A stretch of 33,273 nucleotides of DNA from Burkholderiales bacterium. Lineage in GTDB: Bacteria > Pseudomonadota > Gammaproteobacteria > Burkholderiales > Burkholderiaceae_C. Shown here piece after piece: positions 8,293-15,841 of this stretch. The stretch spans positions 1 through 33,273 of the forward strand of contig CANFPU010000024.1 in NCBI GenBank assembly GCA_947448955.1, written 5' to 3'. Numbering within the stretch: position 1 is the first letter of the stretch; every line of letters begins with the position of its first letter. The position numbers were made by a program, and so were the translations under genes. Under the pieces are notes generated by a model that made no database searches, had not been told where the DNA came from, and saw nothing but the letters and a program-made list of their open reading frames with translations.

Positions 8293-9289
8293 GGTCTACC
8301 GGGCTGTCTTTATCTCGCCCCATCTGGACGACGCGGTGTTTTCCTGCGGCGCTGAAATTGACCGTCTCGTCACCGAAGGCCCGGTGCTGGTGATCAACCT
8401 GTTTTCGCGATTTGTCGGTGAGGTCCGGCGCCATGGTGTCGTGCTGGGCCCAGAGCGCCGTGGCGAAGAGCTTGCCGCGGCCCGCTTTCTGGGTTTTGAG
8501 ACCCGCAGCCTCGACGGGCTCGACGCGTCGTGCCGGCTGCCGGCCTATCGCGCGCTGGGCAATCTCTTCAAGCCGCCCCAGGCGGAGGACTTGGCGGGGT
8601 TGGCGGTGCTGCGTGAGACCTTGTTCGGCCTGCTCGCTGGCTTGCGCTACCAATGTCTTTACGTGCCACTGGCCATCGGCTGGCATGTCGACCATGTGCT
8701 GACCTACCGCGTGTTTGAACCCTGGATCGGTCTGCGCGAGGACCTGCTGTTCTACGAAGACCTGCCCTACGGCCTGATGCCCCATGCGGCGTCGTGGCGG
8801 CTCGCTGAACTGGGGCCAAGCATTGCGAACGCTGAGCCGCCGGCCCGGCTATGGCTTGCTTGGCGCGAGGCCGCCCGAGCGTATGCCGACACCGCAATGA
8901 TGCGAAGGCTGGAGCCGAAGATCCTGCGAGTGGCTGCCCGGCCTGTGGTGTCTTTCTACCTGCTCAGACTGATGGCTTTCCATCAGCGCCAAGCCAGGCG
9001 AGGGAAGTTGCCTGCATTGGCCTGGGCGCCGCGGCCTGGCAGCGCCGGCCTGTCTGAGGGTCGCCTGAGACGCAAGTTGCAAGCCATGATGCTTTACCGC
9101 AGCCAATTCCAGGCATTCTTCCTGGATGCCCAGGATTGCCGGCGGCAGATGGCGCGTTACGCCTCGACATGGGCCCAGGACGCCGTGGCCGTGGAGCGAT
9201 ATTGGCATGCCACCGTTGCGTCAACTGCCGGCTTGCCGGACCCGCGGTCTGAGGGCTTGCCCGTGCCGCGACAGGCGCCTGATGGCTGA
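8285..9289 (+). CDS. PIG-L family (LmbE-like) zinc deacetylase
   Basis: Predicted zinc-dependent N-deacetylase. The family removes acetyl groups from N-acetylglucosaminyl-linked substrates such as GlcNAc-phosphatidylinositol and the mycothiol and bacillithiol precursors. Zinc and catalytic motifs are visible: PHLDDAVFSCG (His13, Asp15, Asp16), RRGEELAAARFLG, and a later GWHVDH (His134, His137). At 334 residues it is longer than minimal PIG-L enzymes; the C-terminal ~130 residues are rich in Arg and aromatics and unassigned. It starts at a GTG overlapping the GT4 gene by 8 bases and ends 8 bases inside the ABC ATPase gene, so translation is probably coupled. The substrate is unknown; an amino-sugar product made by the preceding transferase is the simplest inference. 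Confidence 0.85.
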   Translation: MAEVYRAVFISPHLDDAVFSCGAEIDRLVTEGPVLVINLFSRFVGEVRRHGVVLGPERRGEELAAARFLGFETRSLDGLDASCRLPAYRALGNLFKPPQAEDLAGLAVLRETLFGLLAGLRYQCLYVPLAIGWHVDHVLTYRVFEPWIGLREDLLFYEDLPYGLMPHAASWRLAELGPSIANAEPPARLWLAWREAARAYADTAMMRRLEPKILRVAARPVVSFYLLRLMAFHQRQARRGKLPALAWAPRPGSAGLSEGRLRRKLQAMMLYRSQFQAFFLDAQDCRRQMARYASTWAQDAVAVERYWHATVASTAGLPDPRSEGLPVPRQAPDG

Positions 9290-10055
9290 GCCCTTGGCCA
9301 CGCTGAAAGGCGTCGAGAAGGCTTACCAGATGGACGCCGTGCGGGTGCCGGTGCTCCATGGCATCGACCTGCTGGTCCGGCCCGCGCTGTTCACGGTCTT
9401 GCTTGGCCCTTCGGGCAGCGGCAAGACCACGCTGCTCAACCTGCTGGCCTGCATCGACCGGCCTGACCAGGGTGAGGTGAGGGTGGCCGGCCAGTTGGTC
9501 AACAGCTTGTCGGACGACGCGCTGTCGGACTTCCGTGCCGCCAATATTGGTTTCATTTTTCAGAGCTTCAACCTGATCCCGGTGCTGACGGCATTCGAGA
9601 ACATCGAATACCCGCTGGTGCTGGCGGGCATGGCGGCGGCGCAGCGGCGTCGTCGGGTCGACAAGCTGCTCGATGCGGTGGGGCTGACCGACCGGGCGCG
9701 CAACCTGCCCGGCCAACTGTCGGGCGGCCAGCGCCAACGGGTGGCGATCGCGCGTGCGCTGGCGCGCAAGCCCCGACTGGTGATCGCCGACGAGCCCACC
9801 GCTAACCTCGACAGCCAGACCGGGGCGTCGATCATCGCTTTACTCCGCGATTTGCAGTGCCGGCACCAAGTCTCATTCGTCTTCTCGTCGCATGACCGCA
9901 GCCTGATCGACGTGGCGGACGACTTGATCGTGCTGCGTGACGGCGCGATCGAGTCGGTCCAGCGCAAGGACCTGTCCGGCGCGCGCACCACTGCCCGCGG
10001 GGGCCTGGACCGCAGCCCCGCCGAGCTTGCGTCCACCTGGGACCCAGCGCCATGA
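9282..10055 (+). CDS. ABC transporter ATP-binding protein (MacB/LolD type)
   Basis: ATPase of the LolD/MacB/FtsE family, which powers FtsX-like permeases that extract or mechanically transmit across the envelope rather than translocate in the classic way. Visible motifs are Walker A GPSGSGKTT (residues 42-50), Q-loop FIFQSFNLIPVLTAFEN, signature LSGGQRQRVAIARAL, Walker B LVIADEPTANLD and H-loop SSHDRS. Length is 257 residues from the ATG at 9282, which lies within the end of the PIG-L gene; further upstream start codons would extend far into that gene and lack homology. It overlaps the permease gene by 4 bases (ATGA), so the two subunits are made together. Confidence 0.92.
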   Translation: MAEPLATLKGVEKAYQMDAVRVPVLHGIDLLVRPALFTVLLGPSGSGKTTLLNLLACIDRPDQGEVRVAGQLVNSLSDDALSDFRAANIGFIFQSFNLIPVLTAFENIEYPLVLAGMAAAQRRRRVDKLLDAVGLTDRARNLPGQLSGGQRQRVAIARALARKPRLVIADEPTANLDSQTGASIIALLRDLQCRHQVSFVFSSHDRSLIDVADDLIVLRDGAIESVQRKDLSGARTTARGGLDRSPAELASTWDPAP

Positions 10056-11440
10056 CAGGGCTGGCACTCCGAAACTTGTTGCGCAACCGGCGTCGCTCGA
10101 TCGCCACCTTGCTGGCTTTGGCGCTGGGGTCGGCGGCGATCCTGGTGTTCGGCGGCTTCAACGCCAACATCCGTGTCAGCATGCTGACCGGTTATGTGCG
10201 TGCCGGTGGCCACCTGCAGATCCAGCACCGCGATTTTTTCCTGTACGGCAACGGCAATCCGACAGCCTATGGCATCGCCGACTACCCGCGATTGCTGCAG
10301 GCTGTCCGCGCCGACCCACGGTTGCGAACCATGGTGACGGTGAGCTCGCCCATGCTGCTGCTGGGGGGCATCGCCGGCAACCAGGACGTGTCGCGAACGG
10401 TGGTCGGCAGCGGTTTGGTGGCCGAGGACGTGACCAAGATGCGGGCGTGGAACGAGTTCGAGGTGTCGTATCCGGCCCCGGCCTTCGCACTCGATGGTTC
10501 GCCTGCCGATGCGGCCATCGTCGGTGTTGGCGTCGCCAGGGTTTTGCTGCTGTGCGATGCGTTGGCGGTCAAGGACTGTCCACGACCGCTGAGCGTGGCC
10601 GTGCCGGCCGCAGGCCCAGCCTTGCCGGCTGACATCGCGGCCTTGTCCGCGCTCGAAGCCGTGTCCGCTGGGGCTGGGCCCAGACGACAAGGTGCGCGAA
10701 TTGAGTTGCTGGCAGGTCAGGGCCGTGGCACGCCCAACGTGGTGGGTTTGCAGGTGCTGGCGGCTGAGGACCAGGGATTCAAGGAACTCGACGAGGTCGC
10801 GCTCATGCTGCACCTCCCGCAAGCCCAGCAACTGATCTATGGACGTGCCGAGCCTCGTGTCACCGCGATCATGGTGCAACTCCAGCGCACCGATCAGATC
10901 GCTGAGGCGACCGCCCGGTTGAAGGCACTGATCGCTGAGACCTTGCCAGGTCAGCCGCTGACGGTGATGGACTTCAGGGCACTCAATCCCTTCTATGGCC
11001 AAACCCTGGCCTTGTTCGACATGATCTTCAACTTCATCTTCGGCTTGATCGGCGGCATCGTGCTGTTCACGGTGGGCAACACGATGAACGCGGCCGTGGT
11101 GGAGCGTACGGTCGAGATCGGCACGTTGCGCGCGATCGGCCTGCGTTCCTCCGGGGTTCGGCGCTTGTTCGTCACCGAGGGCTTGTTGCTGGGTGGCGCT
11201 GGTTCGGCGGCGGGTGTTGTGCTGGCGATCGCCGCAGGCGAGTGGGTCAATTGGCTGCACCTGAGTTGGGTACCGCCGGGCAGTTCTGAACATTTACCGC
11301 TCACCTTGCGTATCGCGAGCGAGCCACAAATGCTCTGGCTGGTATTGATCGGACTGATCGTGATCGCCGGATTCTCGGCCTGGTGGCCGGCTTGGCGCGC
11401 GTCGCGCCTCAAGATGGTCGACGCGCTGCGGCATGCCTGA
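10052..11440 (+). CDS. ABC transporter permease, FtsX/MacB/LolC-like
   Basis: Inner-membrane subunit partnering the ATPase before it. The topology fits the MacB/LolCE type: one N-terminal membrane helix after LALRNLLRNRRRS, a periplasmic domain of about 270 residues, then three C-terminal helices. The FtsX-type coupling region is visible as NAAVVERTVEIGTLRAIG. Family members work with periplasmic or outer-membrane partners to move lipoproteins, glycolipids, peptides or antibiotics. Here the next two genes encode a LolA-like protein and a predicted outer-membrane protein, so a Lol-like export path is likely. There is a single permease gene, so it would act as a homodimer, unlike the LolC/LolE heterodimer. 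Confidence 0.9.
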   Translation: MTGLALRNLLRNRRRSIATLLALALGSAAILVFGGFNANIRVSMLTGYVRAGGHLQIQHRDFFLYGNGNPTAYGIADYPRLLQAVRADPRLRTMVTVSSPMLLLGGIAGNQDVSRTVVGSGLVAEDVTKMRAWNEFEVSYPAPAFALDGSPADAAIVGVGVARVLLLCDALAVKDCPRPLSVAVPAAGPALPADIAALSALEAVSAGAGPRRQGARIELLAGQGRGTPNVVGLQVLAAEDQGFKELDEVALMLHLPQAQQLIYGRAEPRVTAIMVQLQRTDQIAEATARLKALIAETLPGQPLTVMDFRALNPFYGQTLALFDMIFNFIFGLIGGIVLFTVGNTMNAAVVERTVEIGTLRAIGLRSSGVRRLFVTEGLLLGGAGSAAGVVLAIAAGEWVNWLHLSWVPPGSSEHLPLTLRIASEPQMLWLVLIGLIVIAGFSAWWPAWRASRLKMVDALRHA

Positions 11441-11469
11441 GACCCACCGAAGAAAACCGAAGAGACACC

Positions 11470-12255
11470 ATGTTCACTTGCAAGCTGTTAAGACGCGTAA
11501 TAATAGGGTTATTACTGAGTGCTGAACTATTGGCGCATGCGCTGCCGAGTGAGCCTCAGGCCATGCTGGTGGCCAGTGACGCGGTACGCAATCCGGGCCA
11601 GGCGTTTCGGGTCACGGTCACGCTCACTGAGTTCGAAAAAGGTCAGCAGGTCGACACCAGCACTTTGCTGAGTTACTCGAAACCGCTCGAAGCTGGCGCG
11701 CCGCTGGCCAGCCTGATCCGCTTCGTCCAGCCCTTGCGCGACGCGGGCAAGCTGCTGCTCAAAAGCGGCAGCGATCTGTGGTTCTACGACCCGGCCACCA
11801 AGGCCAGCCTGCGCATCTCGCCGCAGCAACGCTTGCTCGGTCAGGCCGCCAACGGCGATGTCGTGACGGTCAATTTTGCGCGTGACTATTCGGCCCAGCG
11901 CGTCCGCGACGAAACCATTCAGGACGGTGAGCGGCGCGACCGGCCCGCGGTCTTGTTGCGCCTGACGGCGGTTGCGCCCGATGCCACCTACCCGTCGGTC
12001 GAGCTGTGGCTAGACGCCGACAAACTGTGGCCGATCCGGGCGCGCTTTTACACGGACTCCGGGCGATTGCTGAAAACGGCTTATTACCGTCGCTTTCAAA
12101 CCCAGCTCGGTGCCGACCGACCAACCGAGACCGTGATCATTGATGGGCTGAACCCGCAGTCGGTGACGATCGTCCGACTGTCGGACTACCAGGCGCGCTC
12201 GCTGCCCTCGAGCTGGTTCCAGCGCGATTTCCTGCCTCACTTTCAGCCCGAGTGA
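11470..12255 (+). CDS. LolA-like periplasmic carrier (outer membrane lipoprotein-sorting protein family)
   Basis: Exported protein of 261 residues. A signal peptide (CKLLRRVIIGLLLSAELLAHA) precedes a mature part resembling the LolA-like fold of the outer membrane lipoprotein-sorting family. Typical pieces are DLWFYDPATKASLRISPQQRL, ARDYSAQRV, and PSVELWLDADKLWPIRARFY followed by LLKTAYYRRF. The fold is an open beta-barrel half-shell that shelters acyl chains in the periplasm. The ATG at 11470 is chosen over further upstream codons because it begins the signal peptide and follows the permease stop by 29 bases, with a purine-rich GAAGAGA upstream. Its stop overlaps the next start (TGATG). It is probably the shuttle between the permease and the outer membrane. 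Confidence 0.82.
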   Translation: MFTCKLLRRVIIGLLLSAELLAHALPSEPQAMLVASDAVRNPGQAFRVTVTLTEFEKGQQVDTSTLLSYSKPLEAGAPLASLIRFVQPLRDAGKLLLKSGSDLWFYDPATKASLRISPQQRLLGQAANGDVVTVNFARDYSAQRVRDETIQDGERRDRPAVLLRLTAVAPDATYPSVELWLDADKLWPIRARFYTDSGRLLKTAYYRRFQTQLGADRPTETVIIDGLNPQSVTIVRLSDYQARSLPSSWFQRDFLPHFQPE

Positions 12256-13532
12256 TGCGCATGCTGAGGGGTCGGCCGCTGGCTTGCGGACTGTGTATCG
12301 CGGCGCTGGTCTTGCCGGCGCAGGCCGAGGACGACGATGCGTTGAACCTGGCGCAGGACGCCATCCCTGAGCTTCAGGCAGCGCTGCCGCCGGCCGCCGG
12401 GTCACCGGTGCGCCTGACGGTCGAGGGCGCGGCGGGACGCTGGCGGCGGCGCGAATCCTTGGGTGCGTTGGCGACGCGGCGCCTGTCGATCGACCTCAGC
12501 CACTCGTTTCGAGGAGACGGCGGCTGGCGCCTGGGCTGGTCGAACCGAATCGATGCGTGGTCGCCGGTCGAGCCCGGTCAGGGCGCTGCGCTGAACAGCC
12601 TGCGCGAGGCTTATGCCAGTTGGCAAGACCCGACAGGCGCGAGCTTGGTGGAGTTCGGCCGCATCAAGCTGCGCGACAGCCCCGCTTATGGCTTCAATCC
12701 GACCGATTACTGGCGCGCTGGCAGCCTGCGAGCCATCACCAGCGCCGATCCGTTCGCCTTGCGCGACGCCCGTCTCGGCACGGTGATGCTGCGCATGCAG
12801 CGCTGGTGGCCCGGATCAGCCTGGACGCTGGCCTGGGCACCCAAGCTTGCAGATCGCCCCAGCCCAGCACCGTTGAGCTTGGACCTGGGCTCTACCAACG
12901 CCAGCCATCGGCTGTTGGCCAGCTGGAGCCCCCGAGGGACTGAGCGCTTCAACGGCCAGGCCATGCTGTTCGTCGAACAAGGCCAGCGGCCGCAGTTGGG
13001 CGCCAACCTATCGGCGCTGTTCTCCGACGCGCTGGTGGGCCATGGTGAAGTGTCAGTGGGACGCGCTCAAAATGAGTTATTAAAACTGCAAGGGCTGCCA
13101 TCGCCCGAGGCCTTTCGTGGCCGTCTGGCCAGCGGGCTGACCTGGACGCTGCCGCAGGGCTTGGCGCTGACGGCTGAAGTTGCCTACAACGGCGCTGCGC
13201 CGGATCGCGCCGCCTGGGAGGCTACGGCCACGCCAGCGGCACAGGTGCAATACCTGGGCTTGGCGGGATTGCGCCAGGACAGCGCCTCGCGCCGAGCCTG
13301 GCTTCTCTATATGGTGCAAAAAAATCTGGTGTTCAAACGTCTCGATCTGACGGGCTTTGTTCGCCGCAACGTCGACGACGGCAGCCAACTGGCCTGGCTG
13401 GAATTGCGCCACCATGGGTCGCGCTTGGACTTGGCGCTGCAGTGGCAGGCGACGCGGGGGCGTGATCGCACCGAGTACGGGCTGTTGCCCGTTCGGCAAT
13501 CGATTCAGGGGGTGGGCCGCTGGTTTTACTGA
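12255..13532 (+). CDS. predicted outer-membrane beta-barrel protein of unknown function
   Basis: Protein of 425 residues with a signal peptide ending PAQA before EDDD. The mature part alternates polar and hydrophobic residues in short strands, with many Trp, Arg and Gly residues. It ends in GVGRWFY, and a terminal aromatic is the usual recognition signal for BAM-assembled outer-membrane barrels. I cannot name the family with certainty; alginate-export or porin-like barrels are possible. GTG at 12252, ATG at 12255 and ATG at 12261 are all in frame. The ATG at 12255 forms a TGATG junction with the preceding stop. As the last gene of the operon it is positioned to be the outer-membrane end of the ABC/LolA-like export path. 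No strong terminator follows. Confidence 0.75.
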   Translation: MRMLRGRPLACGLCIAALVLPAQAEDDDALNLAQDAIPELQAALPPAAGSPVRLTVEGAAGRWRRRESLGALATRRLSIDLSHSFRGDGGWRLGWSNRIDAWSPVEPGQGAALNSLREAYASWQDPTGASLVEFGRIKLRDSPAYGFNPTDYWRAGSLRAITSADPFALRDARLGTVMLRMQRWWPGSAWTLAWAPKLADRPSPAPLSLDLGSTNASHRLLASWSPRGTERFNGQAMLFVEQGQRPQLGANLSALFSDALVGHGEVSVGRAQNELLKLQGLPSPEAFRGRLASGLTWTLPQGLALTAEVAYNGAAPDRAAWEATATPAAQVQYLGLAGLRQDSASRRAWLLYMVQKNLVFKRLDLTGFVRRNVDDGSQLAWLELRHHGSRLDLALQWQATRGRDRTEYGLLPVRQSIQGVGRWFY

Positions 13533-13597
13533 ACCGGTGAACGGTTTGCTGCACAGCCGCCTGCACCCGCTGGGACACGATCGTGCAGCGCTGCCGC

Positions 13598-14683
13598 TTA
13601 CCCCGCGTGGTCAGTCTTGCGCATCAGTTGGGCCAATGGGCGTCGGGTCGACCGGGCCGTTGGCGTAGCGCCTGCGCCCAACCTGCCCATCCAAACCGCA
13701 TGCGCCACCTCCGGGCCAATGAGGCTTGATGTTGCGGCTTCGAGTTCGTCCGCGAACTGCTGAAGCCCGCGCTGGGCGGTGAAACCGATGCCATTTCTGA
13801 CATAACGGGCAAAAATCAAGGGCGTCATCTCGGGCTGCTGAAAAAGGCCTAGCGTTGTCGCGGTCAGCCAGCAGCGTTGCACCGCCCGGCCCGCAGCGAC
13901 GAAGTCATCCGTGGTGTGGGCTTCGCGTTGTGCCTGGATCACAAAGTGCGCGGCACAAGCCATGCCGGGCATGAGATCCATCTGAAGGCGTGGCATCCAC
14001 GTCCCTGCCAAAAAGCGGTTGAGAAACTCAACGCGTCGCCAACTCCCCAGCGCAAAGCGCATCAGACGGGCCGTGATCGGATCGATGCCCAGTGCTTGAT
14101 CGGGTATGCGATCTTCGCTGGTGCGGCTGTTCCATTGAATGATGGCGCGGTGCGTTGGGTAGGCCTCGGGCAGGGTCAAGCGCAGCTTGGCGTTGTGGAA
14201 CATCAACAGCGCGATGCGCAGCTTGTCGTGGATGCCTTCGAACCAGATGATTCGGTAATCCGGTGCCACGGCGTGCTCGAGCGCCTGCTTTTGTTGCTGC
14301 GTCAACGCGCGCAAGCTCATGGGTCGGCGCTGCACGCAGCGCACGGGGATCGCGGCGATCAACGGATCGACCGGGCGGTCAGCCGTCAAGTCGAACCGAA
14401 GGTCGTAGGTCGGTGTGCAGTCTGGCCAATTGGCGCGCCGCTCAGCTTGCATCCTCAGGCCATGCCCGCTGGCAGCGATCGACAGGGTTTCCAGCAGCGC
14501 GCCAAGCGAGACCTGACTCGGTCGTCCATCCAGGTCATACACGCAGTGTTCGCGCGTGTCGAAGCCATGCACCACGACATGGGAGTCATCGATGGCCTCG
14601 AATCGCCAGGGTTGGCTGTTGTCGCCACTCGGCGCCCAGCGCGCCAAGTCGAGAATCTGCTCGATGACCGTGCCGTCGATCAC
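13598..14683 (-). CDS. nitroreductase-family protein (partner of ThiF-like protein)
   Basis: Flavoprotein of the nitroreductase superfamily by its N-terminal signature ARWAPSGDNSQPW, the FMN-binding start of that fold. At 361 residues it is much longer than classic 200-220 residue nitroreductases. The middle (about 120-220) is unassigned, and the last helices resume the fold (LTATTLGLFQQPEMTP). It starts at a GTG sharing four bases with the stop of the ThiF-like gene upstream on this strand (GTGA), so the pair is co-translated. Proteins fusing a ThiF domain to a nitroreductase domain exist (mycobacterial MoeY, Rv1355c), and this pair looks like a split form. Redox chemistry on a substrate activated or tethered by the ThiF partner is inferred. 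Confidence 0.8.
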   Translation of the reverse strand: MIDGTVIEQILDLARWAPSGDNSQPWRFEAIDDSHVVVHGFDTREHCVYDLDGRPSQVSLGALLETLSIAASGHGLRMQAERRANWPDCTPTYDLRFDLTADRPVDPLIAAIPVRCVQRRPMSLRALTQQQKQALEHAVAPDYRIIWFEGIHDKLRIALLMFHNAKLRLTLPEAYPTHRAIIQWNSRTSEDRIPDQALGIDPITARLMRFALGSWRRVEFLNRFLAGTWMPRLQMDLMPGMACAAHFVIQAQREAHTTDDFVAAGRAVQRCWLTATTLGLFQQPEMTPLIFARYVRNGIGFTAQRGLQQFADELEAATSSLIGPEVAHAVWMGRLGAGATPTARSTRRPLAQLMRKTDHAG

Positions 14684-15546
14684 GACGCAGACCTCATCTT
14701 CGCGACCTGCCGCCTGGCGATCTGCAGCGCCAGCTGTTGCAGTGGATGCTTGTTGCCGCCGGGACGCCAGGTGTGGACCATCTTGTTGCGGTAGGCGTCG
14801 ACCTGAAACCCATGCGGTGCCGCCAGCACTTTGCCCCGCCCCAGCAAGATCTTCAGCGCCTCGGCGCCGGCCACCGCGGCACAGAGCTGGCAGCCCAGCA
14901 TGCTCGACGGCCCGCGCTGTTCCGCCAGGTTGACGGCAGCGGGGTCGACCAGATAAGGCCGGTGCAGCCCGGCCGGCGCCAAGCCGATCAAGAACCGCAG
15001 CGCTTTCTCATCGTCGGATTGGCCGTCCCACAAAAAATAGTCCTCGAAGCGCATGCTGCTGGGCAGGAAGTTCAGCGCTGCCGCGCCCATGCCCAGCGGG
15101 GCCGCCGTGATGGCCGGGATGTATCGGCTCGCACAGGCGGCAAAGGTGTCTTCGCGCGCAGCAAACGCAAAGAAGTCCAGCCCATCGACATAGAGATCGA
15201 CCTGGCGCAGGAAATCAGGCAAGTTCAGGCGGTCGACACCGCCGGCAAAGACCCGAAGGTCGACTTCAGGGTTGATATCTCTGGCCATGGCCGCCAGCAC
15301 CTCGACCTTGGGTTGGCCCAACGAGGCCATCGACGCCCCGGCCTGGCGATTGAAATTGGCGAGGTCGAAGTGGTCGAAGTCGGCGATGTGGAACTTGCCG
15401 ACGCCCATGCGCGTCAGCGTGAGCAGGTGGGCACCGCCGACGCCGCCCATGCCGGCGATCGCGACCCTGCTGGCGCGCAATTGCGCCTGCTCTTGCTGGG
15501 TCACCCAGCCGATGTTTCTGGAGAAGGCCTTGGAATAGTCGAACAT
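14680..15546 (-). CDS. ThiF/E1-like adenylyltransferase
   Basis: E1/ThiF/MoeB-superfamily protein that would adenylate a carboxylate, usually a protein C-terminus, using ATP. The nucleotide site is clear: RVAIAGMGGVGGAHLLTLTR, then HIADFDHFDLANFNRQ, which supplies the Asp and Asn/Arg of the family. Close to the C-terminus, GCQLCAAVAGAEALKILLG matches the usual closing helix. I see no pair of CxxC zinc motifs, as several members of this subgroup lack them. The start at 15546 (MFDYSKAFSRN) fits the family N-terminus; a GTG at 15591 adds 15 residues and is the alternative. It overlaps the nitroreductase gene by 4 bases. Relatives occur near exosortase loci in Burkholderiales. Substrate unknown. 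Confidence 0.85.
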   Translation of the reverse strand: MFDYSKAFSRNIGWVTQQEQAQLRASRVAIAGMGGVGGAHLLTLTRMGVGKFHIADFDHFDLANFNRQAGASMASLGQPKVEVLAAMARDINPEVDLRVFAGGVDRLNLPDFLRQVDLYVDGLDFFAFAAREDTFAACASRYIPAITAAPLGMGAAALNFLPSSMRFEDYFLWDGQSDDEKALRFLIGLAPAGLHRPYLVDPAAVNLAEQRGPSSMLGCQLCAAVAGAEALKILLGRGKVLAAPHGFQVDAYRNKMVHTWRPGGNKHPLQQLALQIARRQVAKMRSAS

Positions 15547-15587
15547 GGCTTGAAAGTCTTGAACAGTGAATCGGCCGATGGCGCGAC

Positions 15588-15605
15588 CCACTGGCCCACC
15601 AGTGG
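15588..15605. promoter_or_regulatory. perfect inverted repeat upstream of thiF-like gene
   Basis: CCACTGG-CCCA-CCAGTGG is a 7-bp perfect dyad about 40 bases upstream of the chosen thiF-like start. It could be an operator or a leader hairpin. It covers the alternative GTG start at 15591. Confidence 0.4.
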
Positions 15606-15667
15606 CTGCAGCGGGTGCGCTGGCAGGGATATCGGCGCGCGGTGGGTGAACTGGAGGCTTCTCGGCT

Positions 15668-15775
15668 GCATCCGCACCTGCACCTGCACCTGCACCTCCA
15701 CCTGCACCTCCACCTCCACCTCCACCTGCATCTGCATCTGCATCTGCATCTGCATCTGCATCTGCATCTGCATCC
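15668..15775. repeat. 18-unit hexanucleotide repeat
   Basis: Eighteen consecutive 6-bp units in the 295-base divergent intergenic region. In plus-strand order they are GCATCC, four GCACCT, CCACCT, GCACCT, three CCACCT, seven GCATCT and a final GCATCC. The right-hand seven units are identical, suggesting recent slippage expansion, while the left half shows single-base variants. All six frames stay open through it, giving low-complexity dipeptide peptides that I do not regard as genes. The rest of the gap holds the 15588 dyad and a small hairpin at 15815-15830 (ACCCCG-GCTT-CGGGGT). Confidence 0.95.
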
Positions 15776-15841
15776 GCGTGGGGGCGCCGATCTGGCCGCT
15801 ATGCTCGTCCTCGAACCCCGGCTTCGGGGTCTGCAGAAGCA

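Noticed and set aside
9560-11293. 577-codon open frame on the minus strand opposite the ABC genes
   Set aside because: Antisense to the ATPase and permease, no domain, His/Gln/Arg-rich shadow composition.
13533-13597. AACCG/CGGTT stem as a terminator after the barrel gene
   Set aside because: Only 5 bp and no T-tract; could not be supported as a terminator.
15547-15798. N-terminal extension of the thiF-like protein through the hexamer array (Asp-Ala and Gly-Ala runs)
   Set aside because: The frame is open back to a stop near 15799-15801, but no ATG, GTG or TTG occurs upstream of the GTG at 15591.
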